Position numbers and translations under genes: made by a program. From assembly GCA_002049455.2 (NCBI GenBank), contig KV918781.1, forward strand, positions 248,001 to 312,000: 64,000 nt of DNA. Reading direction: 5' to 3'. Each line of letters opens with the position of its first letter. Position 1 is the stretch's first letter. The stretch comes from Porphyra umbilicalis. Lineage: Eukaryota; Rhodophyta; Bangiophyceae; Bangiales; Bangiaceae. Below are positions 24,481 to 35,122 of the stretch, one piece after another. The notes under the pieces are model-generated. The model was given only the letters and a program-made list of their open reading frames with translations. It was not told the DNA's origin and made no database searches.

Positions 24481-24597
24481 CGTTTTCATTGCCTATTACC
24501 GATACTGTAAATGAATGATTCGATTACCTGTACTTGATGCAATTTGAGACGGTAAGAATGTACTAGGTCTCAGAAATGATACCTATGACAGGGCCTG

Positions 24598-25651
24598 CTT
24601 CCAGCATCAGATTGACCTCGTCACGGATCATGTCACGGGCATGGTGACCCGCGCGGTACGGTTGCTGCCGTATCGGCTTCGTCCCGGGTTGGACCTCCAC
24701 GCGGTGGACGGTGGCGTCGATGGAGCCGAGCGTCTCGTCCAGCATATACGCAAGGCGGCGGATGAGTGCCTGGACATCCGGGAGTAGCCGGTCGGGTACG
24801 CCAGAGAGATCGACTTGGTCTAGCACCGCTGCTGCGGCCGCGGTGGGCGAAGCCGCGTCGTCAGTGACCAGCAGGCAGTCGACATCGTCGACCGGGCTAA
24901 TGGTAGCGAGGATAGTTCCCTTGCGGAGGCAGACCGGTTTGTCGCTGAGGTTAGCGACTTCAACGCTGAAGCGTTGCTTCGGGACAACGACGGCCAGGCC
25001 ACGCGCCGTTTGACAGCGGTGATGCTTGTGAAGGCGGTTGTACGGCGCAACTAGGACCTGACCAGCGAGGTCGGCGGTGACCAGCAGGGCCGTACGGGTT
25101 TGCGGGGGCAGCACCCGCCGCTGCGCGAGGCGCACCGTGGCATCCCTCGGGGATCGGCGGCGTTCTTTCTTTCCGCGTGCCGTGCACGATAAGATGGGCA
25201 CCGAAGCATCGGTGGACCATCTGACGCGTTGACGGCGCGGGTAGAGCGCCTCGACATGGCGGTTGATGAAACTGGTGCCGAGCAGCACAGGGACGGCGAG
25301 GCGCGGGACGACGACAAATTCGACGTCCGTGGCGAAGCCACCGGAGCGCAGGCGCAGGGTGATCATACCTCGGGCGAAGATAGGGTTCTTATTTGCGTCC
25401 ACAATGTGGGGCAAATGAGGGCGTCGATGCAACCGCCGCTCCCAACCCTTGGGCAGGGCGTCCACCCGAATGCTCGAGGGCCCGGCGCCTGTATCCAGGG
25501 TCGGTGTCATCAGCCGCATGCGAGCCTCGTCAAAGCCGAGCGCCGCGGGGATGGTATACTGCCGGTATACCGGAGCCAAGACACGATGTACCCGTATCTT
25601 CGGACCCTGCGGGCTGGGGGCGGCACGGGGCGGCCGAGCCGCTAGCGGCAC
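24598..25651 (-). CDS. gypsy A protease and first RT residues
   Basis: Minus-strand frame encoding a retropepsin domain: catalytic LDTGAGPSSI, a flap region, and VLLGTSFINRHVEAL as the family's ILG-like motif. It then crosses the linker to RT (PYRAGHHARDMIRDEVN), where the hAT element interrupts. Lies directly after gag. Confidence 0.88.
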
Positions 25652-25659
25652 GCCCCGTG

Positions 25660-27615
25660 TTAGTTTCCCGGCCCGGCAGGGGCAGGGGGGTCCACCGTTG
25701 GACTCGGATCCGGTTGCGGATCCCCGGGCGAGTCACCGACCGTCTCGTCTCCGCTGAGGGAGCCGGTGTCGTCCGGCACCAGCGGATCACCCCAGGGGTC
25801 CCCGGCGATGGCGGCCATCGCGTATTGCATACGACTTGGGCGTAAGGCAGGACGGGCCGCGCCAGGGGGTCCCGAGGCGACCGCAGGCGGCGCACCTGTC
25901 CCCATCGCCCGGTCGGGCGAAGGACATGCGCGGGCGTAGTGACCGAGACCGCGGCAGCGGTGGCACTGCACCTGGCTCAGGTGGACCAGAGCCGGCCGTC
26001 CCGCCGGACCGCTTGGTCGGGGAGGCCATTGGGTTGCCGTTCTGGCCGACGGCGTCCGGGCCGCCGGTGGCGTAGGGTTGAATGCCTGGAACGGCTGCTG
26101 CGGTAGAGGCCGACCCATGGGGTTCCGGCTCTGTGGCGGCGTGGCCTCCGACGTCGTCGCTGGTGGCGCCGCCCAGAGGACCGGTTCGGCTTTCGCTCCG
26201 CTCCCGGAGCCCAGCTGCAGGACGCTCTTGGCCTTGGAATACCGGTCGGCTTTGCCGGTGGTGAACTTGACCAAGCGGAGCCCATCGCCGATCTTCTGCG
26301 AAAGCGCCACGAGTTCGTCGAAGGTGGCGCATGTGCGGTTGGCCAGCTCGGCTTGGGCACGTACCGAGGGGTGGAGCCCCTTCAAGAACAGGTACCGTAG
26401 CTGCCCCGGGTCGTACATACCCAGGAGCTGTCGGCCGAGCCGCATCAACCGCTGATAGAAAGCGCGCTCGCCTTCGTCTTGGCGCTGCTCCGCGGTACGG
26501 AGGGCCATTTCGGGGGTGTGCAGGGCGTCCTCGGGTGCATAGCGGGTCAACAGATAGTTGATCGTGTGCGCGAAACTGGTACCGACGGCGCTGCCGTGTG
26601 GGCCATTTGTTTCCTGGACGAAGTCGTCCTTGGCCTCACCGCCAATGCGGTAGGCGAGGAGGTACGGGGCCTCGCCCAGAGTGAAATCCATTTCGTCCGC
26701 GGCTGTGCGGAAGCGAGTGAGGAGCGCCAGGACGGCCAGCGGATCCGAGCCATCGAAGAGCGCGACGCCGTGGAACGGACCGACCAGCAGGCGATGGCGC
26801 CTGCGGAGTTGGCTTGCTTTCGACCGGCCATACGTCGAATCGGCATTGCGGACGAGGTAGCGGCGGAAGTCGAGCAGCGACGAGAACGGGCCATTCTTGG
26901 ACGTCAAGGGGAGCGGCCAGGGGATGACCGCCATTGGCGTCGAAGCTGTCCGACCGGTGACCCGCGTGCGGGTGCGGCGCCGCGAGCGAACGCGGTGGCG
27001 CGCGGGGCCGGTGCTGTCACTGCTGCTGCTGCTGCTGGGGTCTCGGGGCGGCTCGTCGTCATCGGCGGACCGCGAAGAGCGGACGTCGGGATCCGATCGT
27101 ACGCCCGCGCTCCGCGAGGCCAACGGCGACGTTGAGGCAGCGGACCTGCGCGACCGGGGCCGGTCGCGCGGGGCCGGGGTGTTTGCCGGTGTTGGGTCAG
27201 TGGTCCGGGGTCCACTGGCGGTCGACATCGGAAACGTCCCAGTTGGGTCGCGCGACGTTGTCACGTCGGCGCGTAGCTCTCGGACGGACGCGGCCAACGT
27301 ACGCACGAGCGTCGTGAACTCGGCGACCGCCGATTGCTCTGAGCGACAACTAGTATCGCCGAGGGAAGCGCCCGAGTTGCCCGAAGCGGGAGCCGCTTCT
27401 GTTGGATTGGGGAGACCAGAGGCATCGTGGGGCAGAGGGGGAGTCGTCGTCGCAGGGGCTGACCCGTCGGCCGTACGCCGAGCGTCAGCGCCCGTATCAT
27501 GAGGGGGGGCAAAGCGCGGGGGATCTGCACCCCCGCTCGCCATCGGAGATAGGTTGGCTTCTTGTCTCGAGATAGCACAAACCCGGACACGACGGCACCG
27601 CGGCCCGTCGGGCAC
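25660..27615 (-). CDS. gypsy A gag
   Basis: 651-codon frame encoding the structural protein of the particle. The N-terminal third is Ser/Thr/Pro/Arg-rich and low-complexity. The gag core lies at about residues 240-440. A CCHC zinc knuckle (CHRCRGLGHYARAC) near residue 560 binds RNA, followed by an acidic Pro-rich tail. It is the first gene after the PBS and is followed closely by the protease frame. Confidence 0.85.
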   Translation of the reverse strand: MPDGPRCRRVRVCAISRQEANLSPMASGGADPPRFAPPHDTGADARRTADGSAPATTTPPLPHDASGLPNPTEAAPASGNSGASLGDTSCRSEQSAVAEFTTLVRTLAASVRELRADVTTSRDPTGTFPMSTASGPRTTDPTPANTPAPRDRPRSRRSAASTSPLASRSAGVRSDPDVRSSRSADDDEPPRDPSSSSSSDSTGPARHRVRSRRRTRTRVTGRTASTPMAVIPWPLPLTSKNGPFSSLLDFRRYLVRNADSTYGRSKASQLRRRHRLLVGPFHGVALFDGSDPLAVLALLTRFRTAADEMDFTLGEAPYLLAYRIGGEAKDDFVQETNGPHGSAVGTSFAHTINYLLTRYAPEDALHTPEMALRTAEQRQDEGERAFYQRLMRLGRQLLGMYDPGQLRYLFLKGLHPSVRAQAELANRTCATFDELVALSQKIGDGLRLVKFTTGKADRYSKAKSVLQLGSGSGAKAEPVLWAAPPATTSEATPPQSRNPMGRPLPQQPFQAFNPTPPAARTPSARTATQWPPRPSGPAGRPALVHLSQVQCHRCRGLGHYARACPSPDRAMGTGAPPAVASGPPGAARPALRPSRMQYAMAAIAGDPWGDPLVPDDTGSLSGDETVGDSPGDPQPDPSPTVDPPAPAGPGN

Positions 27616-27764
27616 CGTCGAGCGACTACCCCGGCCTGCAACAGCAGCCGCCGGGTGACCGGGACCACAAAGTGGTCACGTCACGTGAACCGTCAGGGGC
27701 GTCCGCACCGTTGTCGCCGGGGCTCGCGAGAGGAGAGGCGTCCCTCGATAGGAACGACGCCCTC

Positions 27765-27782
27765 TCCCCTGCTGCTCCACCA
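27765..27782 (-). other. primer binding site of gypsy element A
   Basis: The 18 bases TCCCCTGCTGCTCCACCA (plus strand) are identical to the PBS of element B. They lie two bases inside the 5' LTR (27785), so both elements use the same tRNA primer. Confidence 0.75.
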
Positions 27783-27784
27783 AG

Positions 27785-29570
27785 TATGGCAACAAAGAAG
27801 GCGCGAACAAATACCCTAGAACCACACTGACAGTACAAAAGAGAAGGACCTAAAGGGTCAACCTACCGAGAGGACCTAGTGTCTATTCTACCGGAAAAAA
27901 GAAACAAATGAGCTTGTGCTGAGGATCAAATGAGCTTCTGCAGAATCGGGGATTCCAGCGATCCTGCATATGAGAATGGGTGATCACGGCCTACAAACCC
28001 ACTTCGTTGCTCTTCCCCGTGAGACCATGAGCATCTCAAGCATGGACCCGAGTGTTGCGGGGAGGAAACCCCGTTAGCTTACCTGCTACGAAAGAATCGC
28101 GTCAAAAACGTATCAGGAAAGTCCATTCTAGCACGCCCGACGTCGACCTGCCCCCCCCCCCCCCCCTCAAAAAGCACAAAAAACGACGATTTCGTCTTGC
28201 AACGCTGTATGAACTGCCCCATGTTGGCCCCATCTCCGGCCCTTTTCTCTCGCTCTCAGCGTGAGATGAACACGTAAGTCAAGAGGGGGTGTTGTTTACA
28301 TACCATGCTGAGGCTCAAGGTTCCCCAAGAAGTGGTGGAGCCCCGACCAGTGGGCGCTACGAGTGTTCGAGAAACAGCGGGTTGTGGCCACCGTAGGTCC
28401 TCCTTAATCCGCCCGGCCCGGCCCGGCCCGACCCACCCCCCTCGCCCACCACCCGACAACTCTTTCGGACCCACCCTATCATGACGACATCCTGCTTGCA
28501 TGCTCTCCGTGCCAACTTTTTCACCTTCTTCATGCCCCGGTTCTGTCATCTCAGGCAGGGGAACAGACGTCAAGAAGCGCGAGAAGTTGAAGGAAATAGA
28601 TCCACCAGGGCATGCTGCTTTGTACAAGAGACCGTACTTGATGAATTACTGCTCTCTGGGGTGTTTCATAGCGACAGACTGCGTCCTATCAGTGGTCTAC
28701 CTTTCTTCCAACACGGACCTCTGGGGAGCTTCAAAAGTTGACGCTTCAGTACCTCTCGAGGTACATTGGCCGAGAGCTGAAGCTTGAGTGGGTGTCCCGA
28801 GGCCAGAACGGCATCGCTGCGCTCATTTATGCAGTCAGAGCCGCCGTTCGCTATAAGGGTTCCTCAGGACAGCCCTGCCGACAGCAGCATCAAACAGTCA
28901 TTTCTGGGTCAAGTGAGCCCCCTCGTACAACAGACACTAGCATGTTGGCGCCATGGGGGGCGTTCAAGCGTGCCCACGTCTCGGGCAGACGCAATGGTGG
29001 ATGATATTGCGCGCGCGCGTATCCAGAACAGGGCACAGCGCGGACAGAGGGCGGCATTTGAGGTCCCTGGGAGTGGCGGGAACCGCCCCAGGGCGCCCCA
29101 AAAATGGCGCCCCAAACTGACTTTTTCGCTCAGCAGAATGTACCCCAGTTCCCCCAGGGCTAAACAGACCACGCTGAGTTCATTCCTGGCGTCAGAATGG
29201 ACAGCAGACAACGGAAAGTGCTCGAAAACAGACGCTGAAAATGAGGATCAAATGAGCGGAAAAGGATCAATTGAGTCCCCCGGTAGAATAGACACTAGAC
29301 GGCGCAAGGGCGCTCAAAGGCTAGGACTCGAGAGGGACGCCAAAATTTAAATGGCGAGCAAGACCGGGCGGCGCGGGGCAAGGCCGGCGCCGTAATAACA
29401 AGACGAAAACAGACGACAAGGAGAGACGAAAGAGTAACCCCTGGCCCGAAAAGGGGGGGCTACTTAGGGAGGGACAGCCGTCCCACAGGCCGCAATCCGA
29501 AGTGCGGAGAGACGGGCGCAAGTCCGGGCAGGGGCATAAGTACTGGACTTAGCCCCTGCCGAATGCAACA
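27785..29570 (-). repeat. 5' LTR of gypsy element A, interrupted
   Basis: Matches 3713-4077 in two pieces, 27785-27879 and 29295-29570, separated by a 1.4-kb DNA transposon. The net LTR length is 367 bp. TSD GCTGA follows at 29571. Confidence 0.9.
27880..29294. mobile_element. 1.4-kb non-autonomous DNA transposon in the gypsy A LTR
   Basis: The ends are a 15-bp inverted repeat TGTCTATTCTACCGG, with CTAG on both sides (27876-27879 and 29295-29298) where the uninterrupted LTR has a single CTAG. Because CTAG is palindromic the duplication could also be read as TA with longer ends. Both subterminal regions carry ATCAAATGAGC words. It has no transposase and includes a C run near 28150. Superfamily not determined. 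Confidence 0.85.
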
Positions 29571-29575
29571 GCTGA

Positions 29576-30205
29576 CCTCGCGTACAAAGCCTCGGCCCCA
29601 TCCGACAGCCTCCCGTCTCGTGCGGTTTTTTTTCTTATATGTCTAGCTATATGGGATGGACCTGTAGTCGTAGCGGCGAGGAGGGGGGGGGGGGGTGAGT
29701 GTCTTCTCGATGTGTGTGAATATGTAGCACAGCGAAATACTAAAATTGAAAACTTGAGAGTTCAAAGTTAAAAGAGAAATACGTAAAATCAGGGTGCGTC
29801 TTGCTCGCGGTTGGAGCGATCCTGTGAGCCAATAATATGTCCGTCCAGTCTCAAAAAAGAGGTCAGATTTTGCTGGATGCCGAGTCGGGGTCACTGGATC
29901 GCCAGTCCAACGAGCTGGATGACCAGGCGCACGGGCTGGCTATTCGGGTTGTGGCAGCCCACTATCCAGTCATATTATTACCATAGGGGGGGTGCGTTCC
30001 GGCGGACCAAAGGCCGCCTGAGGCTCTTCCCCCGCTGGTGGGTCCCCCGCAAGGCGGCTGGCTACACCTTTCACAGAGAGGAGGCCCGTAGGTACAGTTG
30101 GCGCGTGGCGGCGGGGTCCCACCGACCATGGCCCGTACCGACGAGCAAGAATACCGATTTCTTCACATTTCACTTGACCTTTCACGTTCTACGTTCCGCT
30201 GGTCT
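29576..30205. other. spacer between gypsy A and the next element
   Basis: No gene is supported. It holds a T run (29628-29635), a 14-base G run near 29690 and an AT-rich patch to 29800. Confidence 0.5.
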
Positions 30206-32239
30206 CTCTCTGTTAGGGTTGTTGAGTGCGCCCAGGGCGCTCTTTTTGTGCGCATTTTAGGCGCTCAATGGGCGCTCACAGGGCGCTCGAGCGCCTAGCG
30301 CCCACGGTTTCCTGGGCGCTTTGATAGGCGCTCTGACTCATAATTGTCGTAACATTTTAACTACGTGGTCGACCGAGTGCCCGACGACTCTGTCTGCAGC
30401 CTCTATGGGCGCGCAGCCCCGGCTGCAGGTGCCCCAGCGGTAAGGCGGGAAGGGTCCGGCAGGAGGTGGCCATGGCAGCAGCGATGGCCCTCGTCTTGGC
30501 GCCAGAGCAGCAACATCCTTCTTAACCACCTCCCACGACTGCAAGACATCTTTGGCAAGGATATCTACTTGGCCAAGGCTGCAGACGTGAATAGGTCGGC
30601 GTGACTGTGTATGGTGTGCGTGTGTTTCTTGTCCTCATGACCTGACGGTCTGGTTGTCTACATCATCACTTGGAACATATTCAGCTGTTCTCTTGTCTGC
30701 CCTTGGGAGCTGCCGCTGTGGGCGGCACGCAGACACATTGGGGCTCGCGGATGACCGTCAACAGTCCTTCTTTCACATGCTTAGAGCACACCCAACAACG
30801 TCTGCCCCAAGTTCTGAAACCCCAAACGGAATATGCCACGTTTGCTTACGTGGAGGGCGGTGAGCGGCCCCCCATTTTTCTCATCCAAGACGGCCCTCTG
30901 CCCTCCTGGAGTTACCGGAAACGAGGGCTACATGATCACAAGATGGGGAAAGCAAGATGCGGGATGCGCGCCCAGCAACGACCATCCCCAAGTGGTCGAA
31001 ATTCGTGCATATCGTGAAGCAGTCTCGATGGCAAGACACACAGGACGAAAAGGCTGCCGTGCGGCAGAGATCGTGAGACAAAGTGTCTATGATCCTAGTG
31101 GAACCTTCCAAATCGCGTCAATAAAATACACTTTTGGCACAAACGTCTGAAATAGAGAGACACGAATCGTAAACATCGGACGAAGTGGTCGCACCACGCG
31201 TCCCGAGTCAGCACGGCGGGAAAAACTTGGCACACTTGTCTCAGATTCGAGTCTCACGGGACACAACAGAGGTGCTGGTGTCGGGCGAGGTTCCCTCAAC
31301 GGGTGCCTGAGGCGATGCGCTGTCGCGACAAGCCCGAGTCGTGGACCGCGCGGTCCGTACCGAAGCGATATTCGGGTGCTTCCAGAATCAACGGTGTCCG
31401 ACGCCGTTCGTTGGACCAGGCGTTGGCAGTCCCTGGAGGCGGGCTGGTGCAAAAATCCATTGGGGCAGTATCGCTTGTCCGACGCCAGAAAACTGGTCCG
31501 ATCCCGCAACCAGTCTCACGATTTGTTTGCTTGACATGGGGAAATATTGAAAAGTTTGTAGTCGTATGGAGCCTTGTCATTGGCTCGCGGAATTGTTTAG
31601 AAAAACTCAGATGGGAGGCGGATTCGATGCGGCGAGGGGTCAGACGGCCCGTGTTCAGATTGTGTTGCTTCCTGTGTCCTGTGTGCCCCCCTTCCGCCCA
31701 ACCGGTCATTTGGGGCCACCTCGTGACCACTGCGGATTGGGCGGGGGTGCGTGGAGGGCGCGCGGGTCACCGCGCATTGCGGCTGGGGAGGCGTCACCCG
31801 TGGTTCGTGTCCACCTCGGGCGCCCTCGAAGACACCTCGTGTGTTCCGGGCCCGCTGCGGGCCTGCGCCCTGCCCCGCCCCCTCGTCCAGCGCGCACGAG
31901 GGGTCCCGCGGGCACGGTCGAGCACAGGTGCAGCTTGCGGGGGCGCGCCGCCCTCCCGCCCTCTGGCCCAGCGACCGCCTGCGCGACACCGATCACGTGC
32001 TTGCCGCCGGCGTGCCTGAGCGGAAGACGCCGGCGGCTCCTGCCCCTCCTCCCCCTGCCCCACTCGTGCTGATTCTCTCCTTCTTGCCTCCCGCGCGCGC
32101 CTGTTGCAACCTACACGCCGCCGGTGTATCGCGAGCTCCGGCGGCGCGCCCGTGTGCTCTGGTCACTGCTCCCCCCTTGTCCCCGTCTCCACCCCCGGCC
32201 TTCAAAAGCCGGCCATCTTTCCCCCCCCCCTTTCTGATC

Positions 32240-33283
32240 ATGACCCGTAAGCCGGACCCGGAGCGCGACGCGGAGCGTCGCCGTGACCAGCGTCGTCTTC
32301 ATCAAGAGCGGCTCGCGGTGCTCGAGCGGTGCACGTGCTCTCGCCACGTCGCGGGCTGCCCACCTTGCTCAACGTCTGCCCCACCACGCGGGGGGCCCGC
32401 GCTTCCTGTCTCTTGTAGCTGTGCGACGCCGGCTGGCCAAGGACCGCCGGTAGCTGGCGGCGCCTGGGTGCCGCCGCCCAACGCTGCACCGAACCAGGGC
32501 GGCGGCAATTGGGCCGGGGGGGCGGGACGGTCGTCACTGCCGGCGCGCGGCAGCTGGGGCCCGGGACCAAGGTTTGATCCCAACCGAGGTGGCGGACTTT
32601 TGGGAGGGGGAGCGGGACGGGCGTCGCTGCCGCCGCGTGACGAGTGGGTGCCGCCGGCTCCCTGGCAGGACAATCAAGCCGGCGGCCGTGGGGAGCAACC
32701 GCCTGACGGCAACGGCGGACACGGCGGTCGGGGGTGGGATACGGGCGGCCGTCGAGTGTCTCCTCGCCGCTGTGGCTGGGCGTCGCCGACTGGTCGGTCT
32801 TCTCAAGCCGGCGGCCACTGGGAGCCGCCGTTCCAACCGGACCACGAGTACGGCGGCCGGGGACGGGACTCGCGGGACAGGGACGGATCTCCCCGTCGCG
32901 ACGTGTGGGCGCCGCCGGGCTCTCAAGGTCAAGGAGATCTACAGCCCGGTGGCCACGGCGGCGGTGGCTTCCATCCCAATCGCCAGCCTTCGCCGACACG
33001 GACCTGGGTGCCGCCGGGCGGGCAGCGTCCACATCAGCCCGGCGGCTTCGGGCCACTGAGCGAGGATTGGTGGCCGCCGGGGTGCCAAGCAAGGCGTCAA
33101 GCCGGCGGCCACGCTGCACGCCACGACAACTGGGGGCCACCGGGTGGTCAAGCAAGTCGTCAATCCGCCGGCCACGCGACGCGCCAAGACAACTGGGGGC
33201 CGTCGGGAGGTCACGCAAGTCGTCAAGCCGGCGGCCGTTCGGCGACGGACCAGCGCCGCCGGCTGCTGCCCAATCGGCGCTAG
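32240..33283 (+). CDS. N-terminal part of Harbinger 1 Myb-like gene, Gly/Pro-rich
   Basis: A frame starting MTRKPDPERDAERRRDQRR, basic, then a Cys cluster (CTCSRHVAGCPPC) and some 250 residues rich in Gly, Pro, Arg and Trp, with recurrent WVPP/WGPP-type words. Harbinger 2 has a similar opening (MTRGKSANDSRRRRAQRNR, then CTCEGPC), which fixes this ATG as the likely start. The frame ends at 33283; how it links to the downstream Myb domain (intron or frame change) is not resolved. Confidence 0.5.
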   Translation: MTRKPDPERDAERRRDQRRLHQERLAVLERCTCSRHVAGCPPCSTSAPPRGGPALPVSCSCATPAGQGPPVAGGAWVPPPNAAPNQGGGNWAGGAGRSSLPARGSWGPGPRFDPNRGGGLLGGGAGRASLPPRDEWVPPAPWQDNQAGGRGEQPPDGNGGHGGRGWDTGGRRVSPRRCGWASPTGRSSQAGGHWEPPFQPDHEYGGRGRDSRDRDGSPRRDVWAPPGSQGQGDLQPGGHGGGGFHPNRQPSPTRTWVPPGGQRPHQPGGFGPLSEDWWPPGCQARRQAGGHAARHDNWGPPGGQASRQSAGHATRQDNWGPSGGHASRQAGGRSATDQRRRLLPNRR

Positions 33284-35027
33284 CCGGCGGCGGCGCATCA
33301 CCGGCCGCCGATACCGGCAGCGACGCGCGCCGCACCGACGGACAAGTGCGGCGGCAGCTGCTCCATTCCCGCTCGCCGGCAGAGGCGGATCGTTTCGCGC
33401 CGGCGGCGGCGCGTCACCGGCCGCCGTTACCGGCGGCGACGCGAGTCGCACCGACGGACAAGTGCCGCCGGCTCGTGCTCCGTCCCCGCTCGCCGGCGGC
33501 GGCGGATCGCCTCGAGCCGGCGGCGGCGCATCACCGGCCGCCCGTACGGGGAGCGACGCGCCCCGCGTGAACAGACAAGTGCCGCCGGCTGTTGCCCAAC
33601 CACCGCTAGCCGGCGGCGGCGCGTCACCGGCCGCCGGAACCGGCAGCGGCGCATCCCCGGCCGCTGGCACGGACGGCGACGCGCCCCGCGCGAACGGAGA
33701 AGTGCCGCCGGCTGCTGCCCAAGCACCGCTAGCCGGCGGCGCCGCATCAGCGGCCACCGGTACCGGCGGCAACGCGCGCCGCACCGACGGACAAGTGCCG
33801 CCGGCTGCTGCTCCGTCCCCGCTTGCCGGCGGCGGCTCATCAGCGGTCGCCGGTACCGGCGGTGACGCGCCACGAACAAACGGACAAGTGCCGCCGGCTC
33901 GTGCTCCATTCCCACTTGCCGGCGGCGGCGGATCGCCTCGCGCCGGCGCCGGCGCATCACCGGCCGCCCGTACGGGGAGCGACGCGCCCCGCGTGAACGG
34001 ACAAGTGCCGCCGGCTGTTGCCCAACCACCGCTTGCCGGCGGCGGCGCGTCACCGGCCGCCGGTACCGGCAGCGGCGCATCACCGGCCGCCGGCACGGGC
34101 GGCGACGCGCCCCGCGCGAACGGAGAAGTGCCGCCGGCTGCTGCCCAAGCACCGCTAGCCGGCGGCGCCGCATCAACGGCCACCGGTACCGGCGGCAACG
34201 CGCGCCGCACCGACGGACAAGTGCCGCCGGCTGCTGCTCCGTCCCCGCTTGCCGGCGGCGGCTCATCAGCGGTCGCCGGTACCGGCGGTGACGCGCCACG
34301 AACAAACGGACAAGTGCCGCCGGCTCGTGCTCCATTCCCACTTGCCGGCGGCGGCGGATCGCCTCGCGCCGGCGCCGGCGCACCACCGGCCGCTGGTACG
34401 GGGGGCCACGCGCCCCGCGCGAACAAACAAGTGCCGCTGGCTGTTGCCTAACCACCGCTAGCCGGCGGCGGCGTGTCACCGGCCGCCGGTACCGGCGGTG
34501 ACGCTAGCCGCACCGACGGACAAGTGCCGCCGGCTCGTGCTCCATTCCCACTTGCCGGCGGCGGCGCATCGCCTCGCACCGGCGGCGGCGCATCACTGGC
34601 CGCCCGTACGGGGAGCGACGCGCCCCGCGTGAACGGACAAGTGCCGCCGGCTGTTGCCCAACCACCGCTTGCCGGCGGCGGCGCGTCACCGGCCGCCGGT
34701 ACCGGCAGCGGCGCATCACCGGCCGCCGGCACGGGCGGCGACGCGCCCCGCGCGAACGGAGAAGTGCCGCCGGCTGCTGCCCAAGCACCGCTAGCCGGCG
34801 GCGCCGCATCAACGGCCGCCGGTACCGGCGGCGACGCGCGCCGCACCGACGGACATGTGCCGCCGGCTGCTGCTCCGTCCCCGCCCGCCGGCGGCCGCTC
34901 ATCACCGGCCGCCGGTACTGGCGGCGACGCGCTTTGCACGAACGTGCAAGTGCCGCCGGCTGCTGCGCCACCACCGCCAGCCGGCGGCGGCGCATCACCT
35001 GCCGGCGGCGGTGGCACGTCCGTCTAG
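33144..35027 (+). repeat. coding-phase repeats in the Harbinger 1 Myb-like gene
   Basis: A long tract of imperfect units around TGCCGCCGGCT, spaced 93-123 bp. They form a higher-order repeat of 426 bp (33580-34005, 34006-34431, then a partial third). 426 is divisible by three, and the plus-strand frames 33144-34451 and 34473-35027 stay open, reading Ala/Gly/Pro-rich blocks such as PLAGGGASPAAGTG. It may be a disordered linker of the Myb-like protein. Confidence 0.6.
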
Positions 35028-35122
35028 GCGGTCGCCGGGGCGGGCGGTTCATGCCCCCTTCGCCACCTGTGGGTGGCGGCGAGGGCGCCGACCTGCTTGC
35101 CGCCACCTACGCGCCGGCTGCC

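Larger units (their letters stand above)
16198..24597 (+). mobile_element. hAT DNA transposon, 8.4 kb, inside gypsy A RT region
   Basis: The ends are an imperfect inverted repeat: CAGGCCCTGCCATAAGTAT at the left and, read inward from the right, CAGGCCCTGTCATAGGTAT. They are flanked by a perfect 8-bp duplication CTTCCAGC (16190-16197 and 24598-24605). Gypsy RT sequence continues directly on both sides. A hAT transposase gene lies at 17476-20127. The remaining 4.4 kb to the right has no recognisable transposase role, making this element much larger than usual hATs (about 2.5-5 kb). Confidence 0.93.
3713..29570 (-). mobile_element. Ty3/gypsy LTR retrotransposon A with four nested insertions
   Basis: Complete span from LTR to LTR with 5-bp duplication GCTGA at 3708-3712 and 29571-29575. 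In minus-strand order: 5' LTR (27785-29570, itself interrupted), PBS (27765-27782), gag, protease, reverse transcriptase, RNase H, integrase with chromodomain, a region with an opposite-strand frame, 3' LTR (3713-4077). Four elements have inserted: a 1.4-kb DNA transposon in the 5' LTR, an 8.4-kb hAT in the RT region, a 956-bp MITE and a Ty1/copia element in the 3' region. Without them it would be about 10.1 kb. The LTRs differ at roughly 20 of 365 positions, so it is an older copy; besides the insertions only a handful of smaller breaks are visible. The chromodomain places it near chromoviruses. Confidence 0.92.
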
